DNA from: Nocardia xishanensis NBRC 101358
GTDB taxonomy: Bacteria > Actinomycetota > Actinomycetes > Mycobacteriales > Mycobacteriaceae
Length of the DNA stretch: 64,000 nucleotides
Reading direction: 5' to 3'
Assembly: GCF_001613365.1 (NCBI RefSeq)
Contig: NZ_BDCF01000005.1
Coordinates: 1 to 64,000, forward strand
The translations under genes were made by a program, and so were the position numbers. Below are positions 26,449 through 35,289 of this stretch, piece after piece. Below the pieces are notes generated by a model that searched no databases, was not told where the DNA came from, and worked only from the letters and a program-made list of their open reading frames with translations. Position 1 is the first letter of the stretch, and every line of letters begins with the position of its first letter.

Positions 26449-27725
26449 CTCCGCAGCCTTCCCACGAGCCGCTGCATGCGGTTGCCCGGCCTGCTGTACG
26501 CTACCGCGCCGGTGAGCCGCTCGGAGCCGAATGTGGCCAGTGCGCCGCGCAATTGGGGCGCTGTGGTGGCGCCGAGCTGCACGACGCCGAGCGTCCGTTC
26601 GCACAGCGGCGCTACCACGATGGCGTCCGCGGCCGCGGCGACCGGGGCGGTCTGCACGACGACGTGCTCGAAATCCGCGCGCAGTTCGGCCAGCACGCTC
26701 GAGAACCGTTCGGAGGCGAGCAGATCCGCGGTTTGCGGATCGGCGTCGCCGAGGGGGAGCACGGTGATGCCGGTCTCCGGCCATCCGGCCAGCGCCTCCG
26801 CGGCGGGCGCGCCCCGCAGCACGGCGGCCAGCCCATGCCCGGGACCGGTGCCGAAGCGCTCCGATCCGCCCCCGCCCGAAGTGTCGGCGTCGACGAGCAC
26901 CACCGAGCGGCCGGTGTCGGCAAACGATTTGGCCAGTGCCAGAGCGACTTCCGGTTCCGAACGCGGGGACAGGCCGGTCACTTGGATGACGTGTGTCTGC
27001 CCCTCGTGCAGCAGCCGGGTGCGCATCCGGCGCGTCTCGTCGGCCGCGCCGGGCCTGCCCTCGTCGATGATGGCGAAGATCGGCACCGGCAGCAGCGCCT
27101 CGAGATCATTGGACGTGCGCAGCGTGCGGTCGGTGCGATCGCGCACGAACGCGGCGAGCCCGCCGAGCGCCAGGCCGGCCAGCAGACCAAGCGCCAAGAC
27201 GCGCCCCGACTGCGGGCCGTTGGGTGAAGTCGGCAGCTCCGCACGGTCCACCACCGCGACACGCGCCGCGGGCGCCGCGTCGCGCTCGATGGTCTCCAAT
27301 TCGTCGATGAGTCTGCGGAAGTGCGCGACGACAGTGTTGGTGAGGTCACGTGCCCGCTGCGCATTGCCGTCGGTGACCGAGATGACGATGAGGGTGGTGG
27401 CGGGCGGCGAGGTGGCGGTGATCTTGCCGCGCAGTTCGCCGGGGGACATGTCGATGCTCAGATCGTCGATGACCCGTTCCGCCACCGTGGCGCTGGTCGC
27501 CAGGTCGAGGTAGGAGCGGACCCGCTGCTGAGCCGCCAATCCGCCCTGGTAAGAGTCGTTCACCGAGGTGCCGGTCGCCATCGACACGTACATGCTGCTG
27601 GAGGCCGAATAGCTGGTCGGCTGGCCGCCTAGATAGACCGCCGACGCCGCGAGGCACACCAGCGCCACCCCGGCGACGACGAGCCAGCGTCGGCGCGCGA
27701 TCCGCCAGTATTCGGTCAATCCCAT
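26445..27725 (-). CDS. Wzz/Wzc-like polysaccharide co-polymerase with degenerate nucleotide-binding domain
   Basis: 426 residues. N-terminal Wzz part: TM1 (RRRWLVVAGVALVCLAASAVYLGG), an extracytoplasmic helical region of about 150 residues, then TM2 (RVLALGLLAGLALGGLAAFVRD). A cytoplasmic BY-kinase-like domain follows (from about 205). Its Walker B/A' strand is kept (SVVLVDAD, 275-281), but the Walker A P-loop is gone: residues 250-260 read TGLSPRSEPEV without GK(S/T). There is no C-terminal Tyr cluster. It would set chain length without kinase activity. ATG follows AAGAGG. It is the middle gene of the operon, 19 bp after the polymerase. Confidence 0.83.
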   Translation of the reverse strand: MGLTEYWRIARRRWLVVAGVALVCLAASAVYLGGQPTSYSASSSMYVSMATGTSVNDSYQGGLAAQQRVRSYLDLATSATVAERVIDDLSIDMSPGELRGKITATSPPATTLIVISVTDGNAQRARDLTNTVVAHFRRLIDELETIERDAAPAARVAVVDRAELPTSPNGPQSGRVLALGLLAGLALGGLAAFVRDRTDRTLRTSNDLEALLPVPIFAIIDEGRPGAADETRRMRTRLLHEGQTHVIQVTGLSPRSEPEVALALAKSFADTGRSVVLVDADTSGGGGSERFGTGPGHGLAAVLRGAPAAEALAGWPETGITVLPLGDADPQTADLLASERFSSVLAELRADFEHVVVQTAPVAAAADAIVVAPLCERTLGVVQLGATTAPQLRGALATFGSERLTGAVAYSRPGNRMQRLVGRLRR

Positions 27726-27744
27726 TGCCAGGAACCTCTTTTCC

Positions 27745-29088
27745 CTACGCTACGACGGACGAAACGACCGGCGGCGGCGCCTGACGGGTGCGGCGCCGCA
27801 CCTCGGTGACCACCGCGTGGATGAGCCAGGCCAGCACGGCGGCCTGCAGAAACTTGCCGAGATTCTCCATGCTGCCGAGGATTCCGCGTTCGAACAGCGC
27901 CGAGGAGCCGGTGACGGCGAGGCCGAGCACCACCACGGGGAGAAGCCGCGAGGACAGCGCCCACGCCCAAGCCAGCAGCAGCGCGAAGGTGAACAGCGCG
28001 CAGACGAGCACGCCGGTGTACCCGCCGAGCACATAGCCCTCGTTCAGATTTCCCTCGGCCAGCGACACCGAGACCTTGCTCATGTCCACCGAGGCGCCGC
28101 GCACGTCCTGCGCCCACGCGGTGCCGGACTGGAACTTCTGGGTGCCGAGCAGTTGGGCGGGCACGAGGCTGAGGACCGCGTTGTTCAGCACCTCGCCCGG
28201 CGTCAGCCAGTAGCCGGGACCGTGGAAGTAGGCGTCGGTGGCGGCCTCGAGCAGATCGAACCGGCGCAGGATGCTCAGGAACGGGCGCACGCCCGGCGGG
28301 TAATCCGAATCGATCAACGCCGCTTCGGCTTTGGCGAGCTCGGTGGTCTTGAACGATTGCAGCCAGCCGAACCCGCCGATACCGAACACGCCGATACCGG
28401 CGACGCCGAACGCCTTGACCCGCGTCCACCCGGAGAGGGCGAAGCGGATCGCGACGGCCATCGCCGCGCCCATGATCGGCGTCTTCGATTCCACCACCGC
28501 GGTCCAGGCGAGCTCCCCGGCCAGCAGCGCGCCGACGACGAGCACGGCGACCTCGGGACGCGCCGGGCGAGCGAACACGATCAGCCCGAGCGCCGCCACC
28601 GTGGCGAGGATCGAGACGAAGCTCAGGATCGGGTTGGCGCTGGTGACATCGCCCGCGCTACCGACCGCGCCGGTGGCCACCGCGGCGGCGCGACCGAGCA
28701 GGCCGAGCGCGTACATGGTGACCAGCGTGGGGATCAGATCCGGGTCGCCTGCCAGGGCGGGCGCGGCGGGCGGGCGCCCGCGCGCCCACACCGCGTAGGC
28801 CACCACCAGCGCGGCGTACACCCACAGTCCGAATACGACGTGGTCCAGAACGAGATCGATGCCGCGGTCGTAACCGAGTTCGGCCAGTCGCGGGTCGGGC
28901 ACGTTGTCGCCGTAGTGCGGTTGCGGTCGCACCGCGAGCAGCACCAGCGGACGCGCGATGTAGGACAGCGACCAGAACGCCGCCTGGGCGATCACGAAAA
29001 CCCGGACCACACCGGGAATCCAAGCGGCCGCGACGACCAGCGTGAGCAGCGCGCCCGCGACGGCGGCGAGTTCGGCGGCTGGATTCAT
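27745..29088 (-). CDS. Wzy-like polysaccharide repeat-unit polymerase
   Basis: 447 residues, about ten or more hydrophobic segments. It has the pattern of O-antigen polymerases: short loops, one larger extracytoplasmic loop in the middle (about 230-340, with LRRFDLLEAATDAYFHGPGYWLTP and AWAQDVRGASVDMSKVSVS), and a C-terminal TM block. Wzy proteins have little sequence conservation, so the call rests on topology and on the gene order Wzx, CgeB-like GT, Wzy, Wzz. It would link flipped repeat units outside the cell membrane. ATG 29088 overlaps the upstream stop by ATGA. Confidence 0.75.
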   Translation of the reverse strand: MNPAAELAAVAGALLTLVVAAAWIPGVVRVFVIAQAAFWSLSYIARPLVLLAVRPQPHYGDNVPDPRLAELGYDRGIDLVLDHVVFGLWVYAALVVAYAVWARGRPPAAPALAGDPDLIPTLVTMYALGLLGRAAAVATGAVGSAGDVTSANPILSFVSILATVAALGLIVFARPARPEVAVLVVGALLAGELAWTAVVESKTPIMGAAMAVAIRFALSGWTRVKAFGVAGIGVFGIGGFGWLQSFKTTELAKAEAALIDSDYPPGVRPFLSILRRFDLLEAATDAYFHGPGYWLTPGEVLNNAVLSLVPAQLLGTQKFQSGTAWAQDVRGASVDMSKVSVSLAEGNLNEGYVLGGYTGVLVCALFTFALLLAWAWALSSRLLPVVVLGLAVTGSSALFERGILGSMENLGKFLQAAVLAWLIHAVVTEVRRRTRQAPPPVVSSVVA

Positions 29089-30098
29089 ACCTGCGTCTCC
29101 AACGCGGCGAGGATCTCCCGCGCCCGGTCGACGTAGCGGTGGCCGCCTTCGACGATCCTGCGGTGCCCCGCGTCGGCGACGGCGGCGGCTCGCTCCGGGT
29201 TGGCCGCGCACCAGTCGAGGATCTCGGACAGCTCGGCGGTGTCGGTGAACAGGAAGCACTCGACCTCGTCGCGCAGCAGTTCGGCGTGCTCGTCGGTGCG
29301 CTCGCCGACGAAAAGGCCACCTGCGGCAGGCACTTCGAACGTGCGGCAGGTATGGGTGTCGCGGTTGCCGGAGTTGAGCAGCACCAGGTTGGCGGTGACG
29401 GTGGCGATCACCGCCGAATAGTGCTGCCCGTATACCGGGCCCGCCACCACCGCTCCTGTCGTCCGCAAATCGGGTACCCGCCGCCAGCCGGGGCCGCGAA
29501 TGAGCATGCGGTCGCCATACTTTCGGGCCAGTGCGACGAGTTCGTCGCGGCGGTCCGGACGGCACACGCCCACGAAACCGGCCAGGAATTCCCGCCGGCC
29601 GCGTCGCGCCGCGCGGTGATGCCAGGCCGGATCGTAGGCGCTGCGCACGAAAGCGACCGCGCGGGCGCCGCGCTCGCGCAGTTCGGCGACGTTGTGCCGC
29701 TTGGTGGTCACCACCAGATCCCAGTCCGGTTCGTGCGCCAGGTACTCGGGAGTGATGTTCTCCGGATTGGCTACGTCGTCGGGGCTGTAGTGCACGTGGC
29801 GGGCCACGGGCACCTCGAGCAGCCGCCGCTGGTCGAGGTGCACCGATTTGAACGCGAACAGCACGTCTGGACGGAAAGCGGCTGCCGCGCTGTCGATCTC
29901 GTTGTGTAATCGCTCGACTGTCCAGGGCGCGCGCCGCCGCGCCGCCTTGGCGTAGAGCCACGGCGGGGACAGTCGCGCCGGCAGCGTCACGGGCGTGGAG
30001 TCGACGACGAGCACCTCGTGACCAGCCTGGCGGAAGCCGTCGGCCAGCGAGCGGGCATTGCTGCCGATCCAATCGTCGCCGACATAGAGGATTCTCAC
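29085..30098 (-). CDS. CgeB-like glycosyltransferase
   Basis: 337 residues. N-terminal VRILYVGDDWIGSNARSLADGFRQAGHEVLVVD, then HVHYSPDDVANPENITPEYL and WDLVVTTKRHNVAELRERGA, and a C-terminal nucleotide-sugar domain: FVGVCRPDRRDELVALA, LLNSGNRDTHTCRTFEVPAAGGLFVGERTDE and VADAGHRRIVEGGHRYVDRA. The last two are typical of the CgeB/GT1_2 group (spore maturation protein family). It adds one sugar to the lipid-linked repeat unit. GTG 30098 overlaps the Wzx stop by GTGA. Confidence 0.82.
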   Translation of the reverse strand: MRILYVGDDWIGSNARSLADGFRQAGHEVLVVDSTPVTLPARLSPPWLYAKAARRRAPWTVERLHNEIDSAAAAFRPDVLFAFKSVHLDQRRLLEVPVARHVHYSPDDVANPENITPEYLAHEPDWDLVVTTKRHNVAELRERGARAVAFVRSAYDPAWHHRAARRGRREFLAGFVGVCRPDRRDELVALARKYGDRMLIRGPGWRRVPDLRTTGAVVAGPVYGQHYSAVIATVTANLVLLNSGNRDTHTCRTFEVPAAGGLFVGERTDEHAELLRDEVECFLFTDTAELSEILDWCAANPERAAAVADAGHRRIVEGGHRYVDRAREILAALETQV

Positions 30099-31486
30099 GC
30101 GCCGCCCTCCTCGCGCATCATCACCACGGCCGGATCGCAGGCCGCCGTGGGTGTCCGCTCGCGGACGATCAGCCGGCGCACGCGCGCGAGATACCAGGCG
30201 GCGACGGTGCATTCGACGATCACCGACCCGTACACCAGCGTCCAGACCGAGTGGGTGCGGAACGCGATGGCCAGCGCCGCGGCGGCCACGCAGGTGCCGA
30301 GCGCCGCGCCGATCAGCACGCCCGCGGTGTCCTGCCGCACCGGAAGCACCGCGGTCGTGACGAACGACGTGACCGTTGTCGCGGGCAGCATCAGCACCTC
30401 GACGCGCAAAAGCCCGATGGCGCCGGTGAACTCGTCACCGAACACGAGATGGACGAGCACCGGCGCGGCCACCCAGACCGCAACGGCCGCCACCGTCGCC
30501 ACGCACACTGCCGCGGCGAGCGCTTGCAGCGCGCGCCGCCAGAACCGGTGGTCGGCGCTGCGTTCGGCCATGCGCGGCAGCAACGCGAAACCGATGGGGT
30601 CGAGCATCGATTGGATCGCCCGGACCAGCCGATCGCCCGCCGAGTAGAGGCCGAGCGCGCCAGGGGCGAGCACCGCGGCGTAGACGGCCGCCGCGCCCTG
30701 TCCGTACGACGTGATCAGCAACCGCGAGGCCAGCACCGGTGCGCCGGTGCGCAGGATGGCCCGCACCAGCCCGGGCCGGGCGGGCCTGCCGTAGGTGCGC
30801 AGGGCGTCCCACCACGTCAGCGCCACGGTCGGTACCGAGGAGACGAGCAGGCAGAGCAGCGCGACGTGCGCGTGCGGTAGCCGGGGAAGCAGCAGCACGA
30901 GCAGGATGAGATACCCGATCCGGCCCACCGCCTGATACACGGTCGAGGTGCCGAACCGGCCCTGCCCGATGAGCAGCCAGTCCTCCGACGTCGACCAGAA
31001 TCCGCCCGCGAACAAGCCGAGCAGGACCATGTCGACCTGGTCCGGCACGCCGACCGCCGAGCCTGCGGCCAGCGCGGCGCCGAGCACCGCGAGGCCGGTG
31101 GCTCGGATGGCGAAGTAGTCGCCGCGCAACTGGTTGACGTAGTCGCGCCGGTCGTCGCGGTCTCCGGTGGTGTCGTGCACCCGCGCGGCGAGGAACGAGG
31201 TGGTACCGAGGTCCACCAGCAGCGAGCCGAGGTAATAGGCGGACATGCCGATCGCGAGCAGGCCGAGCCCGTGGGCGCCGAGCACGCGCGCGATGAGCGG
31301 CACGGTCACCACCGTGATGACGTATTGGCCGTACTTGCCGAAGCTGACGAACCCGATATCGCGCAGCACCGCGAGCAATCCGTGCGAGCGGTGCGTGCCG
31401 TTGCCGGACGGCCCGCGCGCTCCGTCGTCCCTGCGGTGCGCGCCGCCCGCACCGGCGCGGTCCGCGGCATACCGCGCCTCAGACAT
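30095..31486 (-). CDS. Wzx-like oligosaccharide flippase
   Basis: 463 residues, about 12 membrane segments. The MOP/PST superfamily pattern is clear: GFVSFGKYGQYVITVVTVPLIARVLGAHGLGLLAIGMS at the start, LYSAGDRLVRAIQSMLDPIGFALLPRMAE in the middle, then VFGDEFTGAIGLLRVEVLMLP. It flips the undecaprenyl-linked repeat unit across the cytoplasmic membrane. The N-terminal 35 residues are polar and extra. The start codon lies eight bases inside the preceding glycosyltransferase gene, so translation is coupled. Confidence 0.85.
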   Translation of the reverse strand: MSEARYAADRAGAGGAHRRDDGARGPSGNGTHRSHGLLAVLRDIGFVSFGKYGQYVITVVTVPLIARVLGAHGLGLLAIGMSAYYLGSLLVDLGTTSFLAARVHDTTGDRDDRRDYVNQLRGDYFAIRATGLAVLGAALAAGSAVGVPDQVDMVLLGLFAGGFWSTSEDWLLIGQGRFGTSTVYQAVGRIGYLILLVLLLPRLPHAHVALLCLLVSSVPTVALTWWDALRTYGRPARPGLVRAILRTGAPVLASRLLITSYGQGAAAVYAAVLAPGALGLYSAGDRLVRAIQSMLDPIGFALLPRMAERSADHRFWRRALQALAAAVCVATVAAVAVWVAAPVLVHLVFGDEFTGAIGLLRVEVLMLPATTVTSFVTTAVLPVRQDTAGVLIGAALGTCVAAAALAIAFRTHSVWTLVYGSVIVECTVAAWYLARVRRLIVRERTPTAACDPAVVMMREEGGA

Positions 31487-32633
31487 GGGCGGCGTCCCGG
31501 CGCTGGACGATCCGGCCGAGGAAGGCGGCGACGGAACGGGCGGTGACGGTGACGTCGAAATCCGCGGCGCGTGCGCGACCCGCCGCGGCGAGGCGCGTGC
31601 GCAGGTCCGGATCGGCGATGAGGGAGTCGAGCGCTGCGGTGAGCGCGGTCTCGTCGCCGCCGGGAACCAGCAGACCGTCGGCGCCCGAGTGCACGATCTC
31701 TTCGGGACCCCCTGGCCCGGAGGCGATCACGGCGCAGCCCGCGTGCATGCCTTCGACGACGACCTGACCGAACGGTTCGGGCAGCACCGAGCAGTGCACC
31801 AGGATGTCGGCGTCGCACAGGTACAGGCCGGGGTCGTCGACGTGGCCGGTGCGAATCACCGGCAGTCCGAGATCCGCTGCGAGACTGTCCAATTCGGCGG
31901 CGTAGGGCTCCTCGTCGAAGAAAGCGCCGCCGATCAGCAGCACCCGGCGCGGCCGAATCCTCGTCGCGGCGACCGCGCGCAACAGCACGTCCTGTCCCTT
32001 CCACGGGGCGAGCCGCCCCAACACCGCGATCACCGTCTCCCCGGGTTCGCGCTGGGCGGCGCGGGTCGGCAGAAGCCCGAGTTCGACTCCGGGATAGGCG
32101 ACTTCGGCCGGGCGTCGACCGGTACGCAGCGTGGCCAACGTGGTCCGGCTGTTGGCCAGAAAGCCTTGTGCCCCAACCCGTCCGAGCAGACCGATGACGA
32201 GTGCGGCCGGGCGTCCGAAGTAGTCGGCCGCGATCCGGTCGTGCACCTGCCATACCAGCGGAATGCCCGCCCGCCGCGCCGCTACCGCGCCCATCACCAG
32301 CGCCTTGGTGCTCTCGGCGACCAGCACGTCGGCCTGCCCGACAGCCGGGTGCGCGCCGAGCGTCCAGCCCAAGCGCAGCAGTGCCACCGCGCCCGCCAGC
32401 AATCGCAGCGGCCCTGAGCCGATCGTCATGGCGCGGCTGTCGAACGCGCCGCGGACCACGTGCGTATCGATGCCGCGCGCTCGTGTCCGCTCGACCATCG
32501 GACCGTCCTCCGTGTAGATCGCGGCGACCTCGGCGAGCCGCTCGGCGCGCAAGGCGGAGGCCAGTCGCAGAGTGGCCAACTCGGCGCCGGAGGGGGCCGC
32601 CGTATGCGCGAGGAACACCGCCCGGATCGTCAT
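31479..32633 (-). CDS. Glycosyltransferase family 4
   Basis: 384 residues. N-terminal FLAHTAAPSGAELATLRLASAL, with VWQVHDRIAADYFGRPAAL and QGFLANSRTTLATLRTG. C-terminal donor domain: VIAVLGRLAPWKGQDVLLRAVA, DILVHCSVLPEPFGQVVVEGMHAGCAVIAS and GPGGPEEIVHSGADGLLVPGGD, with the EPFGQVVVEGM nucleotide site of GT-B enzymes. It adds a sugar during repeat-unit assembly. It overlaps the GT4 upstream by 4 bp and Wzx downstream by 8 bp. Confidence 0.88.
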   Translation of the reverse strand: MTIRAVFLAHTAAPSGAELATLRLASALRAERLAEVAAIYTEDGPMVERTRARGIDTHVVRGAFDSRAMTIGSGPLRLLAGAVALLRLGWTLGAHPAVGQADVLVAESTKALVMGAVAARRAGIPLVWQVHDRIAADYFGRPAALVIGLLGRVGAQGFLANSRTTLATLRTGRRPAEVAYPGVELGLLPTRAAQREPGETVIAVLGRLAPWKGQDVLLRAVAATRIRPRRVLLIGGAFFDEEPYAAELDSLAADLGLPVIRTGHVDDPGLYLCDADILVHCSVLPEPFGQVVVEGMHAGCAVIASGPGGPEEIVHSGADGLLVPGGDETALTAALDSLIADPDLRTRLAAAGRARAADFDVTVTARSVAAFLGRIVQRRDAAHV

Positions 32634-33739
32634 GCGATGGTCCGATACATCGCCACGTGGCGTTCCGCGGCGGCATCCCAGGAGAAGGTCTCCGCGTGCG
32701 CGCGGCAGCGCTCGGTCGTCGGCAGCGCGCCGTGCAGCGCAGCGGTGATGCGCGCGCCGAGCGCGTCGGCCGCACCGGCCGGGACGATGAGCGAAGGATC
32801 GAGTCCGCGAACCGAATCCGGCAGCCCGCCGCAGTCGGTGACGATCGGCGCCCGGCCCGCGGCGAGCGACTCCAGCGCGATCAGTCCGAAACCCTCGAGC
32901 GCGATGGTGGGCACGACCGTGAGCGCGGCTTGTTCGTACAATTCGGCGAGCCGGTCGTCGGTGACGTGCCCGGCGAACACGACGGAGCCATCCAGGCAGA
33001 TCTCGGCGGCCAGGGTGCGCAATTCCCCTTCGGCCGTGCCTGTTCCGACGATCACCAGACGTGCGTCCGGGTGCTCGGCCACCACGCCGGGCCAGCAGCG
33101 CAGCAGTGTATCGATGCCCATGCGGCGTTCCAGTCTGCGCACGCAGAGGACGGTGCGGGTCGGCGCGTCGACGGGCGGCGGCGCGGCGTTGAAGCGGGAA
33201 AGGTCGACGCCGGGCGGGATCACCGCGATCCGCTCATCCGGTACCCGGTACTCGGAGCCGAGCATCTCGCGAAAGTGGTTGGACAGCACCACGAATCGAT
33301 CCGCGCCCGCATAACGCAGGCGTTCGATCAGGTACTTCGCCCTGGCCGCGGGCTCGCTCTGCCCGGTGAGCCTGCTCTCCGCCGCCCATGGCCCGTGAAA
33401 ATGCACCACCAGCGGCAGTCGTCCCCGCCCGCCGATCGCGGCGGGACCGTAAAGGCAGAAGTGACGATCCAACACGGTGGCGCGGCGCAACGGGGCTCGA
33501 TCAAGGAAAGCGACGCGGGCCCGCCGCGCGGTGGAACCCCCGGTCGTACCCCAGGATCGCGCGCCCGCCGGATCGTCGTCGCCGGTCGCGCCCCAGGCCA
33601 CCGCCGACACCGCGACCTCCGGCCTGCGGGCAAGCGCGTGGAACAACTCGGTGAAGTATCGGTTGAGTCCGCCTGGCTCCGCGGTGAACCATTCCGAACC
33701 CGTCATGTGGACACGCAGCGACCCCGTCCCTGCCGTCAC
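32630..33739 (-). CDS. Glycosyltransferase family 4 (first gene of the operon)
   Basis: 369 residues. N-terminal HMTGSEWFTAEPGGLNRYFTELFHALARRPEV and VVHFHGPWAAESRLTG; linker VIPPGVDLSRFNAAP; C-terminal RTVLCVRRLERRMGIDTLLRCW and EGFGLIALESLAAGRAPIVTDCGGLPDSV. This last part is the donor-binding site of the GT4 family. It is the first gene of the leftward ten-gene operon, so its promoter must be in 33740-33936, shared with the divergent pyruvyltransferase. GTG 33739 is chosen because of the purine-rich stretch upstream; GTG 33760 is also open. Confidence 0.86.
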   Translation of the reverse strand: MTAGTGSLRVHMTGSEWFTAEPGGLNRYFTELFHALARRPEVAVSAVAWGATGDDDPAGARSWGTTGGSTARRARVAFLDRAPLRRATVLDRHFCLYGPAAIGGRGRLPLVVHFHGPWAAESRLTGQSEPAARAKYLIERLRYAGADRFVVLSNHFREMLGSEYRVPDERIAVIPPGVDLSRFNAAPPPVDAPTRTVLCVRRLERRMGIDTLLRCWPGVVAEHPDARLVIVGTGTAEGELRTLAAEICLDGSVVFAGHVTDDRLAELYEQAALTVVPTIALEGFGLIALESLAAGRAPIVTDCGGLPDSVRGLDPSLIVPAGAADALGARITAALHGALPTTERCRAHAETFSWDAAAERHVAMYRTIA

Positions 33740-33868
33740 CCGGCCCCCTACTCCCTGCACCGGTCGCGCGTATCGTCCGGCCGAACTCGCTTCCCGCGCA
33801 ACAGTCTAAGTCACGAAGGCGTACTCGGCGTGGCGTCGCGAGCGCTGGCCGTCGCGGGTGCCGTGGGG

Positions 33869-33874
33869 TAGATT
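33869..33874 (+). promoter_or_regulatory. Possible -10 element of the rightward pyruvyltransferase gene
   Basis: TAGATT lies 63 bp before the GTG at 33937, in the 197-bp divergent gap between the two main polysaccharide transcripts. A good -35 was not seen. A short hairpin (TCGTGC, TCG loop, GCACGA) follows it. Confidence 0.25.
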
Positions 33875-33936
33875 GCACAGCGAGTTCGTGCTCGGCACGA
33901 GCCGACCCGCGGGGGACAGGCGGGAGGACTGACACA

Positions 33937-35280
33937 GTGGGGATCGGTAGTTCCGTGCCCGAGCGAATCACTCTCGCCGAGCGCGATATTCGCGTGCTCG
34001 TGGAGAACGGTGAGTACTGGCTGCGCAATCGCGGTGACATCGCGATGATGGTCACCACCGTCGAACGATTGCGTGCTCGCTGGCCGCAGGCGCGCATCGG
34101 AGTGCTCACCCACCAGCCCGCGGTGCTGCGCGCGCTGCTTCCCGGGGCCGAGCCCATCAGCGGACCCGACTGGTCCTGGGGATCGGGGGGCTGGCCGGGG
34201 CGCGTATCTCACACGGCCGCAACCAAATTGATCGGACCCGCCGCATTGCGCTGGCGCGCGGCCACGGACGGGCCCAAGGACCGGATTCGCGCGCTGCGCG
34301 AGCAGGCCGTGACCGCCGTCGCCGAGCCCGAAAGCGCCGATCCGCGGGCCACGGTCCCCGCGGCGGTGAACGAGGCCTCGCTGGTGCTCGCCATCGGCGG
34401 CGGATACATGACCGACGTCGACAAGTACCAGGCGCACCGCACCCTCGATCTACTGGAAGCGGCGCGCGCCCAGAGCATTCCGACCGCGCTGGTCGGCCAG
34501 GGCCTCGGTCCGCTGCGGGATGGGCGCCTGCTCGACCGCGCCGGCGAGGTGCTGCCGGGAGCGGACTTCGTCGCGCTGCGCGAGCGGCGGCGCGGACCGG
34601 AACTGCTGGCGCGGCTCGGCGTCGCACCGGAACAGACGATGGTCACCGGCGACGACGCGGTGGAATTCGCTTACCGCATGCGCGACGCACGCATCGGCGC
34701 CGACCTCGGCCTGTGCCTTCGAGTCGCGGAGTACGCGCCGGTCGGCGCGGCGGCGAGGGAAACGCTGGGCCGGGTGGTCCGCGACCGCGCCGCGGCGCTG
34801 GACGCGGGACTGATGCCGCTGATCATCTCCGAATACGCCTCCGAGGACCGCCGTTCCACGCTGCCGCTGCTCACGGGCGCGGCCAGGCGCAGGCCACCGG
34901 TCGGACGCGGGGGTACGCCGCGGGACGTGGCCAGGCAGGTCGCTCGCTGCCGTGTGCTGGTGACCAGCGCCTACCATCTGGCTGTTTTCGCGCTGTCCCA
35001 AGGCATTCCGGCGGTCGGCATCACCGCCTCGGAGTACTACGACGACAAGTTCCACGGCCTGGCGGGCATGTTCGGCGCGGGGCTGCGGGTGGTGCACCTG
35101 GACGATCCCGACTTGGACTCCGCGCTGCGTCAGGCCATCGACGAGCTGTGGGAAGCCGCGCCCGGATTGCGGGATCCTTTGCAGCAGAAGGCCGTCGAGC
35201 AGATCGAGGCGAGCAGAGCGGGTCTGGAACGGGTTTTTCGACTGGTGGAGAACGGCCCGGTCGCCCGGGTCGACGGCTAG
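33937..35280 (+). CDS. Polysaccharide pyruvyltransferase-family protein
   Basis: 447 residues. The N-terminal LVENGEYWLRNRGDIAMMVTTVERLRARWPQARIGVLTH has the NxGDxAM opening of the family (CsaB-like). Then come LVLAIGGGYMTDVDKYQAHRTLDLLEAA, TALVGQGLGPLRDG, FVALRERRRGPELLARLG and a C-terminal GT-B-like half (CRVLVTSAYHLAVFALSQGIPAVGITASEYY). These enzymes move pyruvate from PEP to a sugar, making an acidic ketal, though some members are glycosyltransferases. GTG 33937 has GGGAGGA upstream. It is followed after 9 bp by a GT2 gene. Confidence 0.78.
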   Translation: MGIGSSVPERITLAERDIRVLVENGEYWLRNRGDIAMMVTTVERLRARWPQARIGVLTHQPAVLRALLPGAEPISGPDWSWGSGGWPGRVSHTAATKLIGPAALRWRAATDGPKDRIRALREQAVTAVAEPESADPRATVPAAVNEASLVLAIGGGYMTDVDKYQAHRTLDLLEAARAQSIPTALVGQGLGPLRDGRLLDRAGEVLPGADFVALRERRRGPELLARLGVAPEQTMVTGDDAVEFAYRMRDARIGADLGLCLRVAEYAPVGAAARETLGRVVRDRAAALDAGLMPLIISEYASEDRRSTLPLLTGAARRRPPVGRGGTPRDVARQVARCRVLVTSAYHLAVFALSQGIPAVGITASEYYDDKFHGLAGMFGAGLRVVHLDDPDLDSALRQAIDELWEAAPGLRDPLQQKAVEQIEASRAGLERVFRLVENGPVARVDG

Positions 35281-35289
35281 GGAGCTGAC

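Noticed and set aside
27817..29136. Long plus-strand open frame opposite the Wzy-like gene
   Set aside because: Shadow of the real gene; no ribosome site, and a translation full of Arg, Gln, His and Glu.
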